This document shows, piece after piece, positions 47,944 through 61,847 of a stretch of DNA of 64,000 nucleotides (positions within the stretch are counted from its first letter, which is position 1; the number at the start of each line of letters is the position of its first letter). The stretch is taken from assembly GCA_003254885.1 (NCBI GenBank), contig QANT01005053.1, positions 16,249 to 80,248 on the forward strand. The letters run 5' to 3'. The position numbers and the translations under genes are program-made. The notes beneath the pieces are model-generated. The model made no database searches. It was not told where the DNA came from and saw nothing but the letters and a program-made list of their open reading frames with translations. Source of the stretch: Purshia tridentata. Its lineage: Eukaryota; Streptophyta; Magnoliopsida; Rosales; Rosaceae.

Positions 47944-49349
47944 ATGGAAACTAAGGCTGATGGTGTTGATGGCTCCCTTGTTCTGGTGAAGCAAGGGGCT
48001 GAAGCTGTGAGTCACTCTAACCTGTTATGGCATACGTGTATGTTAAACTTTGCATAAATTGGGACCGAAAAAGTTTCCTATTTTTCTCTTTTTCAGAGAG
48101 TTTTTGAGTCAACCTTTGTGGGAAGGAGGTCTATTGTCAAGGAGCGATTCTCAAAGAAGTACAGGCATCCATCTTTGGATGCAAAACTTACACTCAAGCG
48201 CTTGAATGCGGTCAGTTTTCTTTTTTGATGAGTTGTTGCACTTCTACTTGTTTTCGTCGCATTTCGAATTGTCCCGAAATCAACCTTTTGGAGCAGGAGG
48301 CCAGGTGCATGACAAAAGCAAGACGACTAGGGGTCTATACTCCAGTGCTCTACGCTGTGGACTGTGTGCTACATACTCTTACATTTGAATATGTGGAGGG
48401 TCCTTCTGTGAAAGATATATTTCTTGAATTTGGGTCGCGTGGCGGCGGTGTTGGTGTTGGTGTTGGTGGTGGTGAAGAACGCTTGGAAGATATTGCAGTG
48501 CAGATTGGTCAGGCAATTGGAAAACTACATGATGGCGGGCTCATTCATGGAGACCTGACCACATCTAACATGTTAATCAGAGCTGATACCAATCAGCTGG
48601 TGAGTTATTTACTTATCTTATTGTTTGTTCATCCAATTTATGCTCGAGTGCTTTCACAAATTTGCATAATGTTCACAATTGTCTTCTCCAAGGTTGTTAT
48701 TGATTTCGGTCTGAGCTTTACATCAACCCTTCCAGAAGATAAAGCTGTGGATTTGTATGTATTAGAACGGGCTTTGCTCTCAATGCATTCTTCATGTGGG
48801 AATGTGGTAAGCTAAGCGTGTTCCTTTTTTAACTTATTGTTGCTTTTTAAAAGAATGCCTTTTCTTTTCATTAGTTCATAATTTTTCTTTTTCAGGATTA
48901 AGATTGTAGTTCTATTCAGAAAATGACTTAATAGAGCCTAATAAAATGTCTTTGCCTGAAACATTCTTCTTAGAGTAGTTAATCTGTAAGTTATTGGCAT
49001 GTATTGTATTCTACATCATTTCCATTTACCCAATTTAGAAAAGGTTCATGCTTTGTTAAAATGTATGCAAAGAGCAAGTTGAATTAATCAAATTTATTCT
49101 TATGCCCACATTCTTGTATAGATGGATCGGATACTTGCTTCTTATCGGAAGTCCTCAAAGCAGTGGTCGTCCACATTAAACAAGTTAGCTCAAGGTGTGA
49201 CCTTGCTCGCTTGCTCAGTCTGTTTCTCATCTGAATATGACTTTATAGTTCTATTCTATGCTACCTTTTTTCTTCCTTTTCAGTTTTCTTACTACTTCAC
49301 AACCTGTGCAGTGAGACAACGAGGCCGAAAGCGCACCATGGTTGGATGA
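47944..49349 (+). CDS. BUD32: Bud32/PRPK-type atypical kinase of the KEOPS complex
   Basis: Predicted 234-aa protein. Coding exons: 47944-48006, 48097-48210, 48297-48599, 48693-48806, 49122-49194, 49312-49349; all GT-AG and in frame. It is a minimal RIO-like kinase: VKQGAEARVFE at the start, IVKERFSKKYRHPSLD, HGDLTTSNM with catalytic D145, IDFGLSF with D164, and the basic C-terminal tail QRGRKRTMVG typical of Bud32/PRPK. KEOPS makes the t6A37 modification of ANN-decoding tRNAs (family knowledge); Bud32 serves as an ATPase/kinase subunit. A glycine/valine-rich insert (SRGGGVGVGVGGGEE, about residues 94-108) breaks the usual N-lobe to C-lobe link and may be a lineage-specific loop. Length is normal. 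Confidence 0.95.
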
Positions 49350-50200
49350 GAGCTTCACCCACCATCATTCATATTAGAGGATGAGACAGAGGAATCTTTG
49401 GCGGGTGACACGTGCAGCAGATATATTCGATATCTTTGTGTGATGATTAGTTGGAGAATATGAGCATTTCATGGAACCTAAAGTTTTTATATATTATAAT
49501 GTATTTTATAACCGACCATTAATTAAATGGGCATCCCCTTGTTACTTGCATGTATTTCAACATTGAATTCAGTTGAAATTCAAGTGAGCTCTTTTCCATT
49601 TTCATAATAACATTAGTTGAGACATCTGAATCAATTGGATACTACCAAGATGACTTGGTTTTCGAGTTCCATTAGAGAGGGATTGTTCAATTTTGACTTG
49701 ATTTGCTGAAATCTATTTGGGCTTGGTGTTTATTGTACAAAGTTAGAAAATTGATCAAACTATGTGAGCTCTCTCTCCTCTTTCTTTTAACGATCAAACA
49801 AACCCCTAAACATTGAGCACTTCGTCATGGAAAACAACCCAATATAACCCTGTACTTGTGGACCTCCACAGGATCACCTACTGATTAAAGTATAAGAGAT
49901 AAGAGATGTTGGTGAAAAGAGACCAAAGTGGAGGTAGCCAAGGTTGTTTCTGGGTTGGGTTGTGTTTCATGGTATAGAGCGTCAATGTCTTGGGTTTGAT
50001 TGAATGCCAAGAAAGTAAATACAGAGGAATAAGAGAACCCAAATAGTTTGGTCATTTTTTTTTTTCACTTCCTCTATTGCCATTCTAATAGACTATGCTT
50101 AATTGCTTTCTATATAGATCACAACCACAGCTTCCTTATATTTGTTGGTTTGATAAGTTCACAGCTTTCACATTTACAATAATCGTTTAAAGTATTGGAG
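49350..50200. other. 3' UTR and STN1 promoter spacer
   Basis: 850 bp, AT-rich, between the Bud32 stop and the STN1 ATG. It contains the Bud32 3' UTR and the STN1 promoter. No coding exon recognised. Confidence 0.5.
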
Positions 50201-50695
50201 ATGGAGCACCCACTGTACAACACCCACGTAAAACTCTTGGCCTTGGACCTCCTCTCTCTCACTCAAATCTCCTCTTCTTCCTCCTCGGACCCTATTTTCT
50301 CTCGCAATGGCACTCTCCTCTCACGCGCCGAGACCGTCGGCACCGTCACGTCCCGTGACCTCAAACCCAACAAATTCCTCAGGTTTACTATCGACGACGG
50401 CACCGGCTGCGTCAACTGCATCCTCTGGCTCAACCACCTCACCTCCCCCTACTTCTCCCGTCGCAACCCGCTAGATGTTCGAGTTATTGCCCAAATGGCG
50501 AAACGTTTCGCCTCCGAGATCAAGCACGGAGTGGTTGCCAGAGTGCGCGGGAAAATCACCTGCTACAGGGGTGTTGCGCAGATCACGGTCTCGGATGTTG
50601 TGGTTGAGAGGGACCCCAATGCCGAGATTTTGCATTGGTTGGATTGCATGAGGTTGGCGCGAAAGGTTTATAATGTTGTTCCTCCATGCAAGTAG
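50201..50695 (+). CDS. STN1: STN1, CST complex subunit
   Basis: Predicted 164-aa intronless gene starting at MEHPLYNTHVKLLALDLLSL. It is a single OB-fold protein; STN1 works with CTC1 and TEN1 to protect chromosome ends and to help lagging-strand fill-in at telomeres (family knowledge). Visible elements are the GTVTSRDLKPNKFLRFTIDDGTG strand region (read as GTVTSRDLKPNKF and FTIDDGTGCVNCILWL), VRGKITCYRGVAQITVSDV and a C-terminal helix EILHWLDCMRLARKVYN. Length agrees with plant STN1 (about 160 aa). The coding part is much more GC-rich than its surroundings, especially at third positions in the first half. The start at 50201 is the first ATG of the frame and matches the family N-terminus. Confidence 0.95.
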   Translation: MEHPLYNTHVKLLALDLLSLTQISSSSSSDPIFSRNGTLLSRAETVGTVTSRDLKPNKFLRFTIDDGTGCVNCILWLNHLTSPYFSRRNPLDVRVIAQMAKRFASEIKHGVVARVRGKITCYRGVAQITVSDVVVERDPNAEILHWLDCMRLARKVYNVVPPCK

Positions 50696-53600
50696 ATTTG
50701 AGTTTAATGGGTATTGAATTTCATTTGTGTAAAGTTTGAAGCTTGGAAATTGTAAGTTGATAATGTTAGCAAGTATGGCTATGGATAGCTTGTAATTACT
50801 TTCACTTTGCTATGAATTAATGAACTTCTGCATTTGATGAACATCGTTGACAGTATTGCAATTATATGACTTAAATGAGATATGACAAGAAGAAAACCAG
50901 GATTTCAGGGCCACGATGAAGATGGTTCTGATCATTTTCAGCTTTCCTGTGATGGGTGGTGGCCTTGTACTATCCAAACTCAAACTCATGACAAAGTTCG
51001 AGGTTTCATTGTAATGATTTATGTTATAGATGGAGTTGGCTGGTTGGTGAACCTTTATTCTGCAGGGCATACAGTTAGGTGGGCAATTGATAAATTGTTA
51101 GCAGAAACAAATTTCACATTTTGATTTCCTTCCGGCAACATCTGTTTGTAAATTACAGAGGTGGTCATGGGTCTTGACTCTTCACCTTCGCTTAGGTTCA
51201 AGCCTCAGACATTTGATGCATGATCTGGGGATTTCACGAAACCTAACAATTTGATTTCCTCTATGTCATGCAGAAGAGGCCTGTATCTATGCGTATAAGC
51301 TGAGGCTTTCATTCCTCCACATTGAGTGTTGATTTGCTCACTCATTAAGGTTGATGGGATTGCCTAGAGGAGTTACTCTGGTGAAATGGACAGGAACCTA
51401 TCATATTTGGTTGTTGCTACATAATTGTTTATAGGAAGTCCTCATTATAGTGTTCACGTCCTTGACACTAGTTAAGTTGGGGTTTTAGAGCTTTATAGCT
51501 CCGGTGTGTTCCTTCCATTAGTATAGGTAGCTAACGGTAGTTATAGGGTTTTTTATTTGAATGTTAGGGGAGGAGTTATTATAGTGCACATGACAGAAAC
51601 CTAACACTTACAGTAATTAAGTTGGAGCTTGAGATTTTATGTACTGGGATTCATTGGTAAAGAATTTTAACAGTTCTCATCCGAATTCTTGAGTACAGTT
51701 TACACCAACAAAAATATTTCTCTGCTTTTGCATGAATCAATGTTTCTGATTGACTAAGATCACTAATGTGGTATGCCTATCTTACAAATACTCATCCTTC
51801 AATCTATGAATGGTTCTTTCAAGGAGATTTGGAGAGGGCCAGTGAGCAGTTGAACATAAACCCAGCTTGCATTTATCAGTACAGTAAAAAACTAGGGGCA
51901 GTGAAACGTTTACAAAGATAAGGCACACTGAAGCTGAGGTTTTCCATACACTGGCTTCTGAAGAATGACCAACCACAGAAAACAATTCATTACAAATCTG
52001 GGAGTGATGTTGACTGCAAATTTCCATTATGTATACACTCAGTCTTGTGGGGCAAACCAAACCAATAACAGAATCCTCCTTTATTGCCCATCCAAAATTC
52101 TACGCATTTATTTATGGCTAAGCAATTGACTAGTCGTTCTTGCTGGATAGTTAACTATTTTAGCAACCTCTATTATGATGATTGAGCCACAACCATTCTC
52201 TGTGCTGGAGGTTGCATGCAATCCATTTATTATGAACTGCTGCAATTAATGTTCATTGATAATTGGTGGAGAAAGAGATGTATGCCTTGAAGAAAGATGG
52301 TCTAGTAAAATTTGATGGTAATTTGATGGTAATAAGATTGTTGGGTATAGTAAGTATTAAACAGTTTAATTAAGGCTAGAGGCCACAAAAAAAAAACAGT
52401 TAATTAAGGCTTAAAGGACCATTATCAAGCTGAGATGGAAGAAATTTACTTCTTTATAGGAGGAAGACAAAAATTTAGAAATAGGCAAAGACCTCAAGAT
52501 TTGATGGGCAAACATGGATGGTGATAATTGATAAAAAGCTAGGAAAATGATAAGACAGTGACAGGGACTTAGCCAGGACACTGAAGTGGATGAAAATTAA
52601 TACAAAGCAATGAAGCATGTGGGTTTTTCCACTCAGAAGTGAAAAACTTCACATCAAGATCAAAGAGTCAATATCTATTATTTACTATATATTCGCTTTG
52701 TGGCATTGTAGTTCAAGAGTCACAAATCACTCTTGTAACTTAAACTTTCAAGAGGAGGCCTCCTTGTCAGCAAGTTTTTAATTTGACAAGCAAATGATGC
52801 AACACGTTTCATTTGGTTCCACAACTACAAGTCTACAAGAGTATCATTATTAAGTTATGTGACCAGAGAAACAGAGCCCAAAAATAGGCATGTGAAAACT
52901 TGTGTCTTGTGGGTTGGGCTCCAAGCCTTTATACTTCCTGAGATCGACCCATGAATCCTTTCTAGTTTATACTGTATGCTAGAATGCTAATACAAATGAT
53001 GATATATAACTGATCCTGGCCGTCCAATTGATGATATTCTTTATCACAAGGAAATCAATATTCCAATGATCTGACGGTCATAAGTTTCTGCTTTCGTGAG
53101 ACCCTTTTTTATATATTTTTTACACTAATATTATATTTCAGGCAATTTTTTCAGCACCAAAAACCTATTTTACTTTTACAAATGATATACATATTTATAT
53201 ATTTATATACAGTGTATCTACGGATACATGTCGGAGAATCGAAGGACAGAGAGTCTACATCAGAAGCCACATCAGCAAGTACTTAAGGCCCAGACGCAGA
53301 GGTGCTTTGGAAATACCTCTTTCTTAGCAGATGGTGAAGAAAATGACAATAGAGCAAAGCCCATTTACAAAGATACCCGAAAAACCGAAAAACAAAAAAC
53401 CGAAATTGACACCTTAAAACTGTGTATGCAAAAGAGAAGAGGGAGGACTAGAAGAGGGTTGGCTTAAGAAGGGGTTTTAAAGCTGAAAAAGCAAAAGAAA
53501 AGAAAGAAAATCAAATTCTCTCCAAGAGTAGAAGATACTTTACCCAAAGTACAAAATCAAAGATCATCCTTTGACTGCCTCGTGAGTCTGCCTATGATTT

Positions 53601-56332
53601 CTTATTTAATTTTTACATTTGGGGCATTTTTGGAAAATTTTAATGCGGGATAACAAAGAGAGGAAGAGGAGAATCAAACTCTTATTGTAAATCCATATTT
53701 TCCGACTTATATATTGCTAACAGACAATTTGACCAAAATTTGAAAAACAGGGATGGTGAATGGTGGGACATGAGACATATTGATCAATTACATTTACAAT
53801 CAGCCATGACATGAACCACAAAAAGTATTGAGTAGAGAGATTCCATGGTATCAATTTTCATGTTGAATTGGACTAAATTTGTCTCTAATGATCTGTATTT
53901 GCAGTTGCCTGCTCAACGTGGCGTTTTGCTAATGGATAAGGTACAAGCTAGTCCATGTAAAAGAAAGGTGATTTGGAATCATATATCCACATTCAAAAAC
54001 TAAAATGATAGCTGAATTCAATTATGTGGTATCTTCTTAGATTCCACTTTGATGATTAACTTGTATGAAACAGTCCTCACTAGCCACCCTGGATATGAAG
54101 GTATTAAACTTGTAGGGTATATAGAGTCTCTTCATGGCCTTTAAGCCCATAGCTCTTTCATTAATTTGACACAGCTCTTCCTCATGTTGTCGTACAATTT
54201 CAGAGTGATGCCGTTGAGAGTCTGACACATGCATTAGCCAAAGTTGTGTGAGGTCATACACTCCCCATAGTGACTTATGTACTCTACTGCTTAAGAAAAC
54301 CATTTATGCAGAACAGTGTCTCATGATTTTCAACACAAGCTCTACAAGATGTCCCATTAAACTCAACTATGTTTAACAAATTCTAGACAAAAATTCATGT
54401 GAAAATTGTCATACCACGTCATTGTATTTCATGAAAAAGAGAGATCACCAAATTCAATTTAACTTATAACATTTACGAAACAGTTGAGTTGAACTTCCTT
54501 TGTCTTGTAGAATTCATGAGACGTTACAATTGATCTATTTTTCTTTATTAACAAAATGAATTGGACCAGATCGATGTGGTTATGAAAGTCCTAAACTTCG
54601 AATTAATAGCTTTAATGTGATGTAATGTAAGCTTTGACTAATTAATGCTTCAGAGATAATTTGATTCCGAAGGAATCTTATTATCTTAACATGGCATAGT
54701 ACAAACAAAAGTAGCATGTTGCCAACCACCTAATCAAGCTCACAATATATGACTCTTTAGCTAAATTACATACAAGGTCTCTATAAATTGCCTATATGGT
54801 ATATATGGTGAAGGTCTCTCTCTCTCTCTCTCTCTCTCTCATAATGGGGTGGGAACTGCCACGTTGGTTGAAAAGGGGCCCTTTGTAGACAAGTCTTTGA
54901 CAACATATAATGGGACCGATTGGCTATAATGGTAGTGGAAAACTTCACTTGGTTAGTGGATTGAATGGGGTTTGTAAGGGATTCCCATTTGGCATTTGGG
55001 AGATGAAAGAAGAGTGTACTAGTTCAATCCTTGAGCACATATTAAATAATATGCTAATTGATTGCAAAGTGCCTTGAAATATGACAAATGAAGAGTGTGA
55101 TAAGGGAAGCAGACACAGTCTCCCACATGTAGCATGTGTATTAAGATTAGTCAATTAAAGAAATCAAGCTCGGAGAGCTTAATCCAAGATATTACTTTGC
55201 TCAAGTTAATTATTAATTAATTAAACTATGATTATAGATACTTACGCGAAAGCCTATGAGATCGCGTGGGTTGTGTTTGAGTTGAGTTAGGATTAGGAAC
55301 CCTAAATGCCCTAACAAGATCCTGTGTTTGTGTAAATGAGGTATGAATGTGAGCTTATAGCAAATTGAAAATCCTCAAAATGAGACCCCAAAAATTGGGG
55401 CAATTGACACGGTCCCCCTTGACACAAGTCTTGAAGGAGTCAAATTAAAAAAGGCCTCATCTTTGCATAGCAGAGTGTGACATATTGTTCAACTTAAAAC
55501 CAACCATTGAAGGTTTTGAGGAGATGCAATGCTTCTTAAGTTGGACCACAAATATTCTTCCAATCTCCCAGACCTCAGCAATGCAAATACATTGGAGATT
55601 GAGAAGCAGCCCTTAATTGCTTATATACAAATATATCCCCTCCCCTCTATGAAAGCCTATAAAAACAACCTATGGCTATTGGCTATGGCTGTCTCAGAGC
55701 AAGCACAAAAACCCACATTGGGGGGAACAGTCTTGACCTATACACAAAATTTCATCCAAACATTCCTACCAATTGTGCAAACACAATCTCATTTTTAAAG
55801 ATCAAGTAAAACCAAGTAGACCCAGTCAGTCACACACTGCCACATACATACACCAAAAGATTAAAATCAGAAAATATATTTCAAAGAAGAACAGAAAGGG
55901 AAACAAACTCCCAATTTCCCAAATGCATTATTCCCTTTATCTTTTTATTTTTATTTTTGTGGGTTCTTCTTTAACTGCTTTTTTAACTCTCAGAAGACCA
56001 AATGGAAGAGTGGGTACTACTACTACTACTTCTTGCCTTCTTGGGTAGTATATCAAACCTAACTTTGCTGACCGTGGGCAGAATTTAGAGGAGAGAGAAA
56101 GGGTTGCCGGGCAGGGTAGTGTGGGTGTTGGGTGTGGGTGGGTGACCAAAATATATCCAAAGCCCCCAGTACCCTTCCCCAAGTCCCTAAGCAAAGGGCT
56201 GGGTCGACCTTGGATTTGGGGTAAAAAGCCCTCGACACAGAGAGCCAAGGCCTCTCCTTCCTCTCTCACTTTATTCTCTTCAAATTCCATGCTTTGCTCT
56301 GTACCCATAACGAGGTTTTTCTTAGAGACAAC
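50696..56332. other. gene-poor intergenic DNA
   Basis: This 5.6-kb stretch has no exon that I can attach to a known family. Minus-strand frames near 51782-52060 and 54037-54303 and plus-strand frames near 50882, 53228 and 55529 lack motifs and are probably chance. It holds the STN1 3' UTR, a CT microsatellite (54815-54840) and, after about 55900, the promoter of the inositol phosphatase gene. A TAC repeat (about 56016-56032) lies there too. Confidence 0.5.
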
Positions 56333-56454
<122 letters not shown>

Positions 56455-56958
56455 GTGTCCTACATTGTCTTGTTGTATCCTCAGAATCTCTTAGTCTTCT
56501 TCAGCGCATAAGGGGCTATTCCTCTCTGTTCCTTTTGAGTTTGAGTTTGCTCTGTTTTCTCTCCTACCAAACACAGAAGAGGAAGTGCAAGACAAGAAAT
56601 ACCCAACTGGGTATTTTGTATTTAACCTTTTGTTTGGAAGCCTGGAAACCAGAATGCCCGGAAACTGCACTTTTCCTTGTTGTCCCACTTGTTTTCTCTT
56701 CATTAGCTGAGAAAACAGAGGATTTCTAATTTGTTCTGTTCCTCTCCTTAGCAAATCAGTGTGCTTTTCCCATTGTTTTGAGCACAAAACCAGTGCTTAA
56801 ACTCCAGTTTCAGGGATCTTCCTGAGCTGTAATTTTGTTCATGTTCTTCTTTTTCCTCCTCATAAATTTCTAAAGCAAAACCAGAAAGTGTTTGTGGGAC
56901 CTGAACAAATTGGCCATTATTGCTGTAAATCCAGATAGCCATATGAAGCAGTGAAACA

Positions 56959-59900
56959 ATGAGAGATGAGAATTCCAAGAAAAGCAAGGTTTGATAAATG
57001 CCAGCACTTCTCTGATTTTGTGTGCATAATTGTTCTTGTATTGTTGCTGACTCTGTGTTATTGGTGAAGCTTTCATGGCCCAAGACATTGGTCAAGAAGT
57101 GGTTCAATATTAAGAGCAAAGCCGAGGACTTTCACGCAGACGACGTCGTTTATGGAGGTCATTGGTCTAGTCTCTTGGTGTCATATACATGCTTGATTTG
57201 GGTGTCAATTCTGGACTGGGAAATCTTGAATTGTATAGCAAAAACAAAATGGGATTTCTCTGCAACTTATTAGCTGTGACCTGTTTCGATTCTTCTACTC
57301 TGAATGCACTAGCATTTTTCTAAGCCACATCTCTGCTAGTTTGGTACAAAAAATTTTGGTTTTAATGGGGTTCTTCTGCGTCTATTTGCAGTTCGAGATC
57401 TGTCATTTGTTTTCTTCCACTTTGTGAAATTTTTCTTTGCATTATTAATTTGTTTTTTGTAACTTGAAATCTTATTACTGTTTTCGTTTTTTTTTTTTGT
57501 GCGGTGTTTGAATGTGTGGGATTGATGCATTAATAGTGGAAAGAGCTCAGCTTTTACAACTTTATGGTGTTTCTTTTTCAGGTGGTGATGAACAGTGGAG
57601 CAACACCTATTCAGAGAAGGAGGCATGCACGATCAAGAAAAGTAAAACAGGTTCAGTATCAGGCATCGCAGTTTTGCTTTGGACCACACCTTCCTTAACC
57701 CCCAATAGCATAAATATGAAATAAACATAAAAAGAAAATTATGCTTTCTTAGAGGCCAAATTTTTTATTCTCACTAATCCTTTTGAAACCCCACCCAAAT
57801 GCACAGAAAGATTAAGCAAGAGGCACTCTGATAAAGTCCGGCGAGGTAAGATTGACATGGACGCATCACAAGTTACAGATGTACACAATTATAGGTATGT
57901 AACTTATATGTTCCTTTCTTAAGCATGGTCTTGTATACATTATGTATTGGTTTTCTCTGCAAACAGTTGGTCTTATTTGTATTTTCCTTTCCATGTGCGC
58001 ATAGGATCTTTGTAGCTACATGGAATGTGGCCGGAAAATCTCCTCCAAGTTGTCTGAATCTTGAAGAATGGCTTCATACCTCTCCTCCTGCTGAAATTTA
58101 TGTTCTTGGGTATGTTCTACAGATCAAGATGTGTTCTCTCTCTCTCTTTTATGCAAAATATATGTGGTAACAGTATCTTTCTCAATCCTTTTGGTTTCCA
58201 GGTTTCAAGAAATAGTTCCTTTGAATGCCGGCAATGTTTTGGGCACGGAAGACAATGGCCCGGCTAAAAAGTGGCTAGCTCTTATAAGGAAGACTCTAAA
58301 TAGTCTTCCTGGAACAAGTGGTGGTTGTCATACACCTTCACCAATTCCTGATCCAATTGTAGAATTAGATGCAGACTTCGAGGGGTCAACAAGGCAGAAG
58401 GCCTCCTCTTTCTTCCACCGCCGGTCCTTTCAATCCTTGAGCCGCAGTATGAGAATGGACAACGACATGTCAATGCCACAACCTCGACTTGATCGACGAT
58501 TCAGCGTTTGTGATCGAGTTATTTTTGGGGACAGACCAAGTGATTATGACCCCAATATCAGATGGGGTTCCTCTGATGATGAGAATGGACCATGTGACTC
58601 ACCTGTTGTCACACAGTATTCACCATTGTCTACCAGTGGGTCTTTCTCAATGGAGGATAGAGATAGACAGCAAGGGAACTCAAGATACTGCTTGGTTGCC
58701 AGCAAGCAAATGGTTGGTATATTTTTAACAGTATGGGTAAAAAGTGATCTCAGAGATGAAGTTCGCAACATGAAAGTGTCTTGTGTTGGCAGAGGATTAA
58801 TGGGCTATCTTGGAAATAAGGTAAAAATTTGCTTATGGAATATTTGTCAAACTGTGGAGTGAAAAAGCAATGTAGGAAGAGCAGCCATCTTAACTCTCTT
58901 GAGTTTTCCAGGGTTCAATTTCCATTAGCATGTCTTTGCACCAAACAAGCTTTTGCTTCATCTGTAGTCATCTGACCTCTGGGCAGAAGGAAGGAGATGA
59001 ACTTCGAAGAAATTCCGATGTCATGGAGATCCTCAGGAAGACAAGTTTTCCCAGGGTTCATGGCATGGGAGATGAAAACTCTCCTCAGACTATACTAGAG
59101 CATGAGTAAGTCCCCCTTTTGTCCAATTTGTTGATTTTTATTTATTTTCTTTATTTAAGAAGTTATATCTGTTATTGAAGTTGAATATTTTTAGGAAATC
59201 TACCTTACAGTGCAAAAGGTTTCAAATTTTATTTTCCTTGTGCAGTCGAATCATTTGGCTTGGGGATTTGAATTATCGCATTGCCCTTTCTTACCGCTCT
59301 GCAAAAGCTCTTGTTGAGATGCGCAACTGGAGGGCATTGTTAGAAAATGACCAGGCATGTTACTTAAACAATGTGCTTTTCTTTCATATGTGTTAATCTT
59401 GTGTTTCCCCATGGGGCCAATAAAAAAAGGAAAGAAAAGCAAAAAAAAGAGTAGTCTTTTTTTGACTTGCTTTCAGAATTGCTTGTATCTGAAATTATGA
59501 TGGTATATACTTTCAGCTACGGATAGAGCAGAGACGAGGACGTGTCTTTGAGAGATGGAATGAAGGGAAGATATATTTCCCTCCGACATACAAGTATTTA
59601 AATAATTCAGATAGGTATGCAGGTGATGATAGGCACACCAAGGAGAAGCGAAGAACTCCAGCATGGTAATGATAAATCTCTTGCAGCAAATAAAAAATCG
59701 GAAAAATTAAACTCACACAACAAAAGTATTAGGCATTTTATTGAAACATAGTTATTGTGATTATATGAAAATCTAAACCTGCTATCCATATTTGAAGGTG
59801 TGATCGTATATTATGGCACGGAATAGGCCTCCATCAATTGTCTTATGTTCGTGGGGAGTCAAGGTTCTCAGATCATAGGCCAGTTTACAGCGTATTTGTG

Positions 59901-60017
59901 GCAGAGGTTGAGTCTATTAACCGTAGTCGAATAAAGAAAAGCATGAGCAGTTCCAGGATTGAGGTAGAGGAGTTGTTGCCACACTCGCATGGATATACTG
60001 AACTCAATTTCTTTTGA
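56959..60017 (+). CDS. IP5P4: type I inositol polyphosphate 5-phosphatase, IP5P4-like
   Basis: Predicted 556-aa phosphatase removing the 5-phosphate of inositol phosphates or phosphoinositides. Coding exons: 56959-56988, 57070-57157, 57582-57650, 57807-57894, 58005-58109, 58202-58820, 58912-59105, 59246-59354, 59517-59665, 59798-60017. All are GT-AG except the intron after 59354, which is GC-AG. It starts [21 protein letters not shown], split from the exon-2 motif [11 protein letters not shown]. Catalytic blocks: [61 protein letters not shown] and [12 protein letters not shown] Ser/Arg-rich insert (about residues 160-270) with [12 protein letters not shown] sits inside the phosphatase domain, as in the CVP2/CVL1/IP5P4 subgroup. 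It ends [19 protein letters not shown]. No N-terminal WD repeats, so type I. Confidence 0.95.
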
Positions 60018-61847
60018 AGGGTTCACCGTTCAGTATGCTCAGCTCAGGGAAACTGAAGCAGGATTTAATGCACTTTTACATAAGGTAATATTCAAAGATG
60101 TGAGCATGAAACTATTTGTTTTCTCTGTTCCTTGCATATTCTCATCATCTACTTTATAATTGAATCAAGTTTTAATGGGCTCATTGGGCTGTAAACAGGA
60201 ATTTCTACAAATACAAAATGCAATCAGTGAAATACAACTTTTTCAGGGATTCCACTTGACCTCCTCGATCAGTTAGGTAAATTTTGCCTTGTTTCCTCAT
60301 TTAAGTTATCTTTTGTCATGCTTTTAGAAATCAATCAGTTCCATGAAATTGTCTGAAGGGATTGTTTATGATATAAATAATGTTGCTGTCATGGAAAAGA
60401 TGGATTCTTTAGGCAGTGAATACTTTCTTAGGGGTTAAAGCTTCCTTATCTTTTACTCCATGAAGGCTCAGTTGACCCCGACTCCTACATGAAAAGATAG
60501 AATATGTACTGTGCATAGTTTTTGAAAGCATGGGCATAAACCATGTCTTCTTTCCCATTAAAGTTTATTGTTGAGAAGATCTCTTGTCTTGTTCTTGCTC
60601 TTATCGCAGTGTTTTGGTCCCCAGTTGCAGGTGGGCACAGCTGCAAAGAAACTCTGCCATGATATTGATAAAGACAGTCTGTTGCCCAGAACCCAAAAGA
60701 AGGTTGGCCTCTCACTTTCTTTCCCTTTTCTCAGTTTGGCTGCAAATGCAATTCTTCTTCCTACATTCTTTTGTCCAATTATTCTCTCCATACCTCCTTT
60801 CTTTCCTCATCAAATCAGGTACAAAATTATGTGATTTTGTTGATAACTACCAACCCCACATGTTTGCAGGCTGCAATTCTTTTTACCCCCAAATCCCAAT
60901 GGAAAATTTGGAAGTTTCTGTGACAATGGCTTTGAGTGATCTTGGTAATGAGTTAAGATTAAGAAAATTGAATGGTGGTTTTGACTTTAGATTACTTGAT
61001 GTGCTATGTTAATTAGTATAATCTTTATGGACAAAATTGTTGGTTCATGTACCTGTCAAAAAGAAGTCAAAGCAAATCAATTCATAATAATCATAACTAA
61101 CTACTTTGTAATTTTTGTAGGATCAGCTTGCTCCCAGTTTGGAGGCGCCAAGTTGGTTTGACATCTAATTATTGACAATTCTTTCTGAATATAAAATAAA
61201 ATTAAAGCAGGGAAGCATTCAATGGGGCAAACAGTAGAGGAGAAAATCAACAGTATAGCTTAGATTTTTCTCTTTTCTCTAATTTTCTTTTTCATTTTTG
61301 TTTTTTTGTACTTGAGATGTGATGGATACTCACTGATAGTGAATAAAAAAAAATTTAATAATTTAATTTGGTTGAAATTTGTCACTACTGAGATTCTTGG
61401 GGGTGGAGGGCAAAATCTTTAGACGTGGTCACCACCAAGTACATATTCCTTAGCCTTCTTCATGCAATAGTTGCAATCAAGAGCAATGCTCAAGTGTCAA
61501 CTCTGTGCCAATTCCAATTGTACCCCCCAAAAACGTAATAACATAAAATAAAAAATAATTCAAACGTCGCATTGAAAGCGTAGAGGCCAACTTCATCCGC
61601 CAAGTGCTAATAAAAATAGAAGTTGAAGTAATGTACTTGGTACGTGGATCAGTTTTTCTGGCTTGTGTGTACACATGGGTGCAATTTATTGTCCATTAAT
61701 TAACACATGCATGCTGGTACGGACACGTTTTCATTATAGAATTTGAATTGCTGGAAGTTAGAAATTTACTTTTATGGAATAAAAAACAAATCAAATCTCC
61801 TTATTAAAGTTAAAGCGCATCAACTACTTTGAGTTTTTTTTAAGAGA
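60018..61847 (+). other. 3' UTR and intergenic DNA
   Basis: Downstream of the 5-phosphatase stop. Splice-like sites and short open stretches (for example around 60570-60700) occur but do not extend any recognisable domain. Some may be 3' UTR introns or alternative ends. From about 61200 onward the DNA is plain AT-rich intergenic sequence. Confidence 0.45.

Noticed and set aside
60568-61012. Hydrophobic frames downstream of the 5-phosphatase
   Set aside because: They do not continue the gene (a stop follows the normal family C-terminus) and resemble no membrane family.
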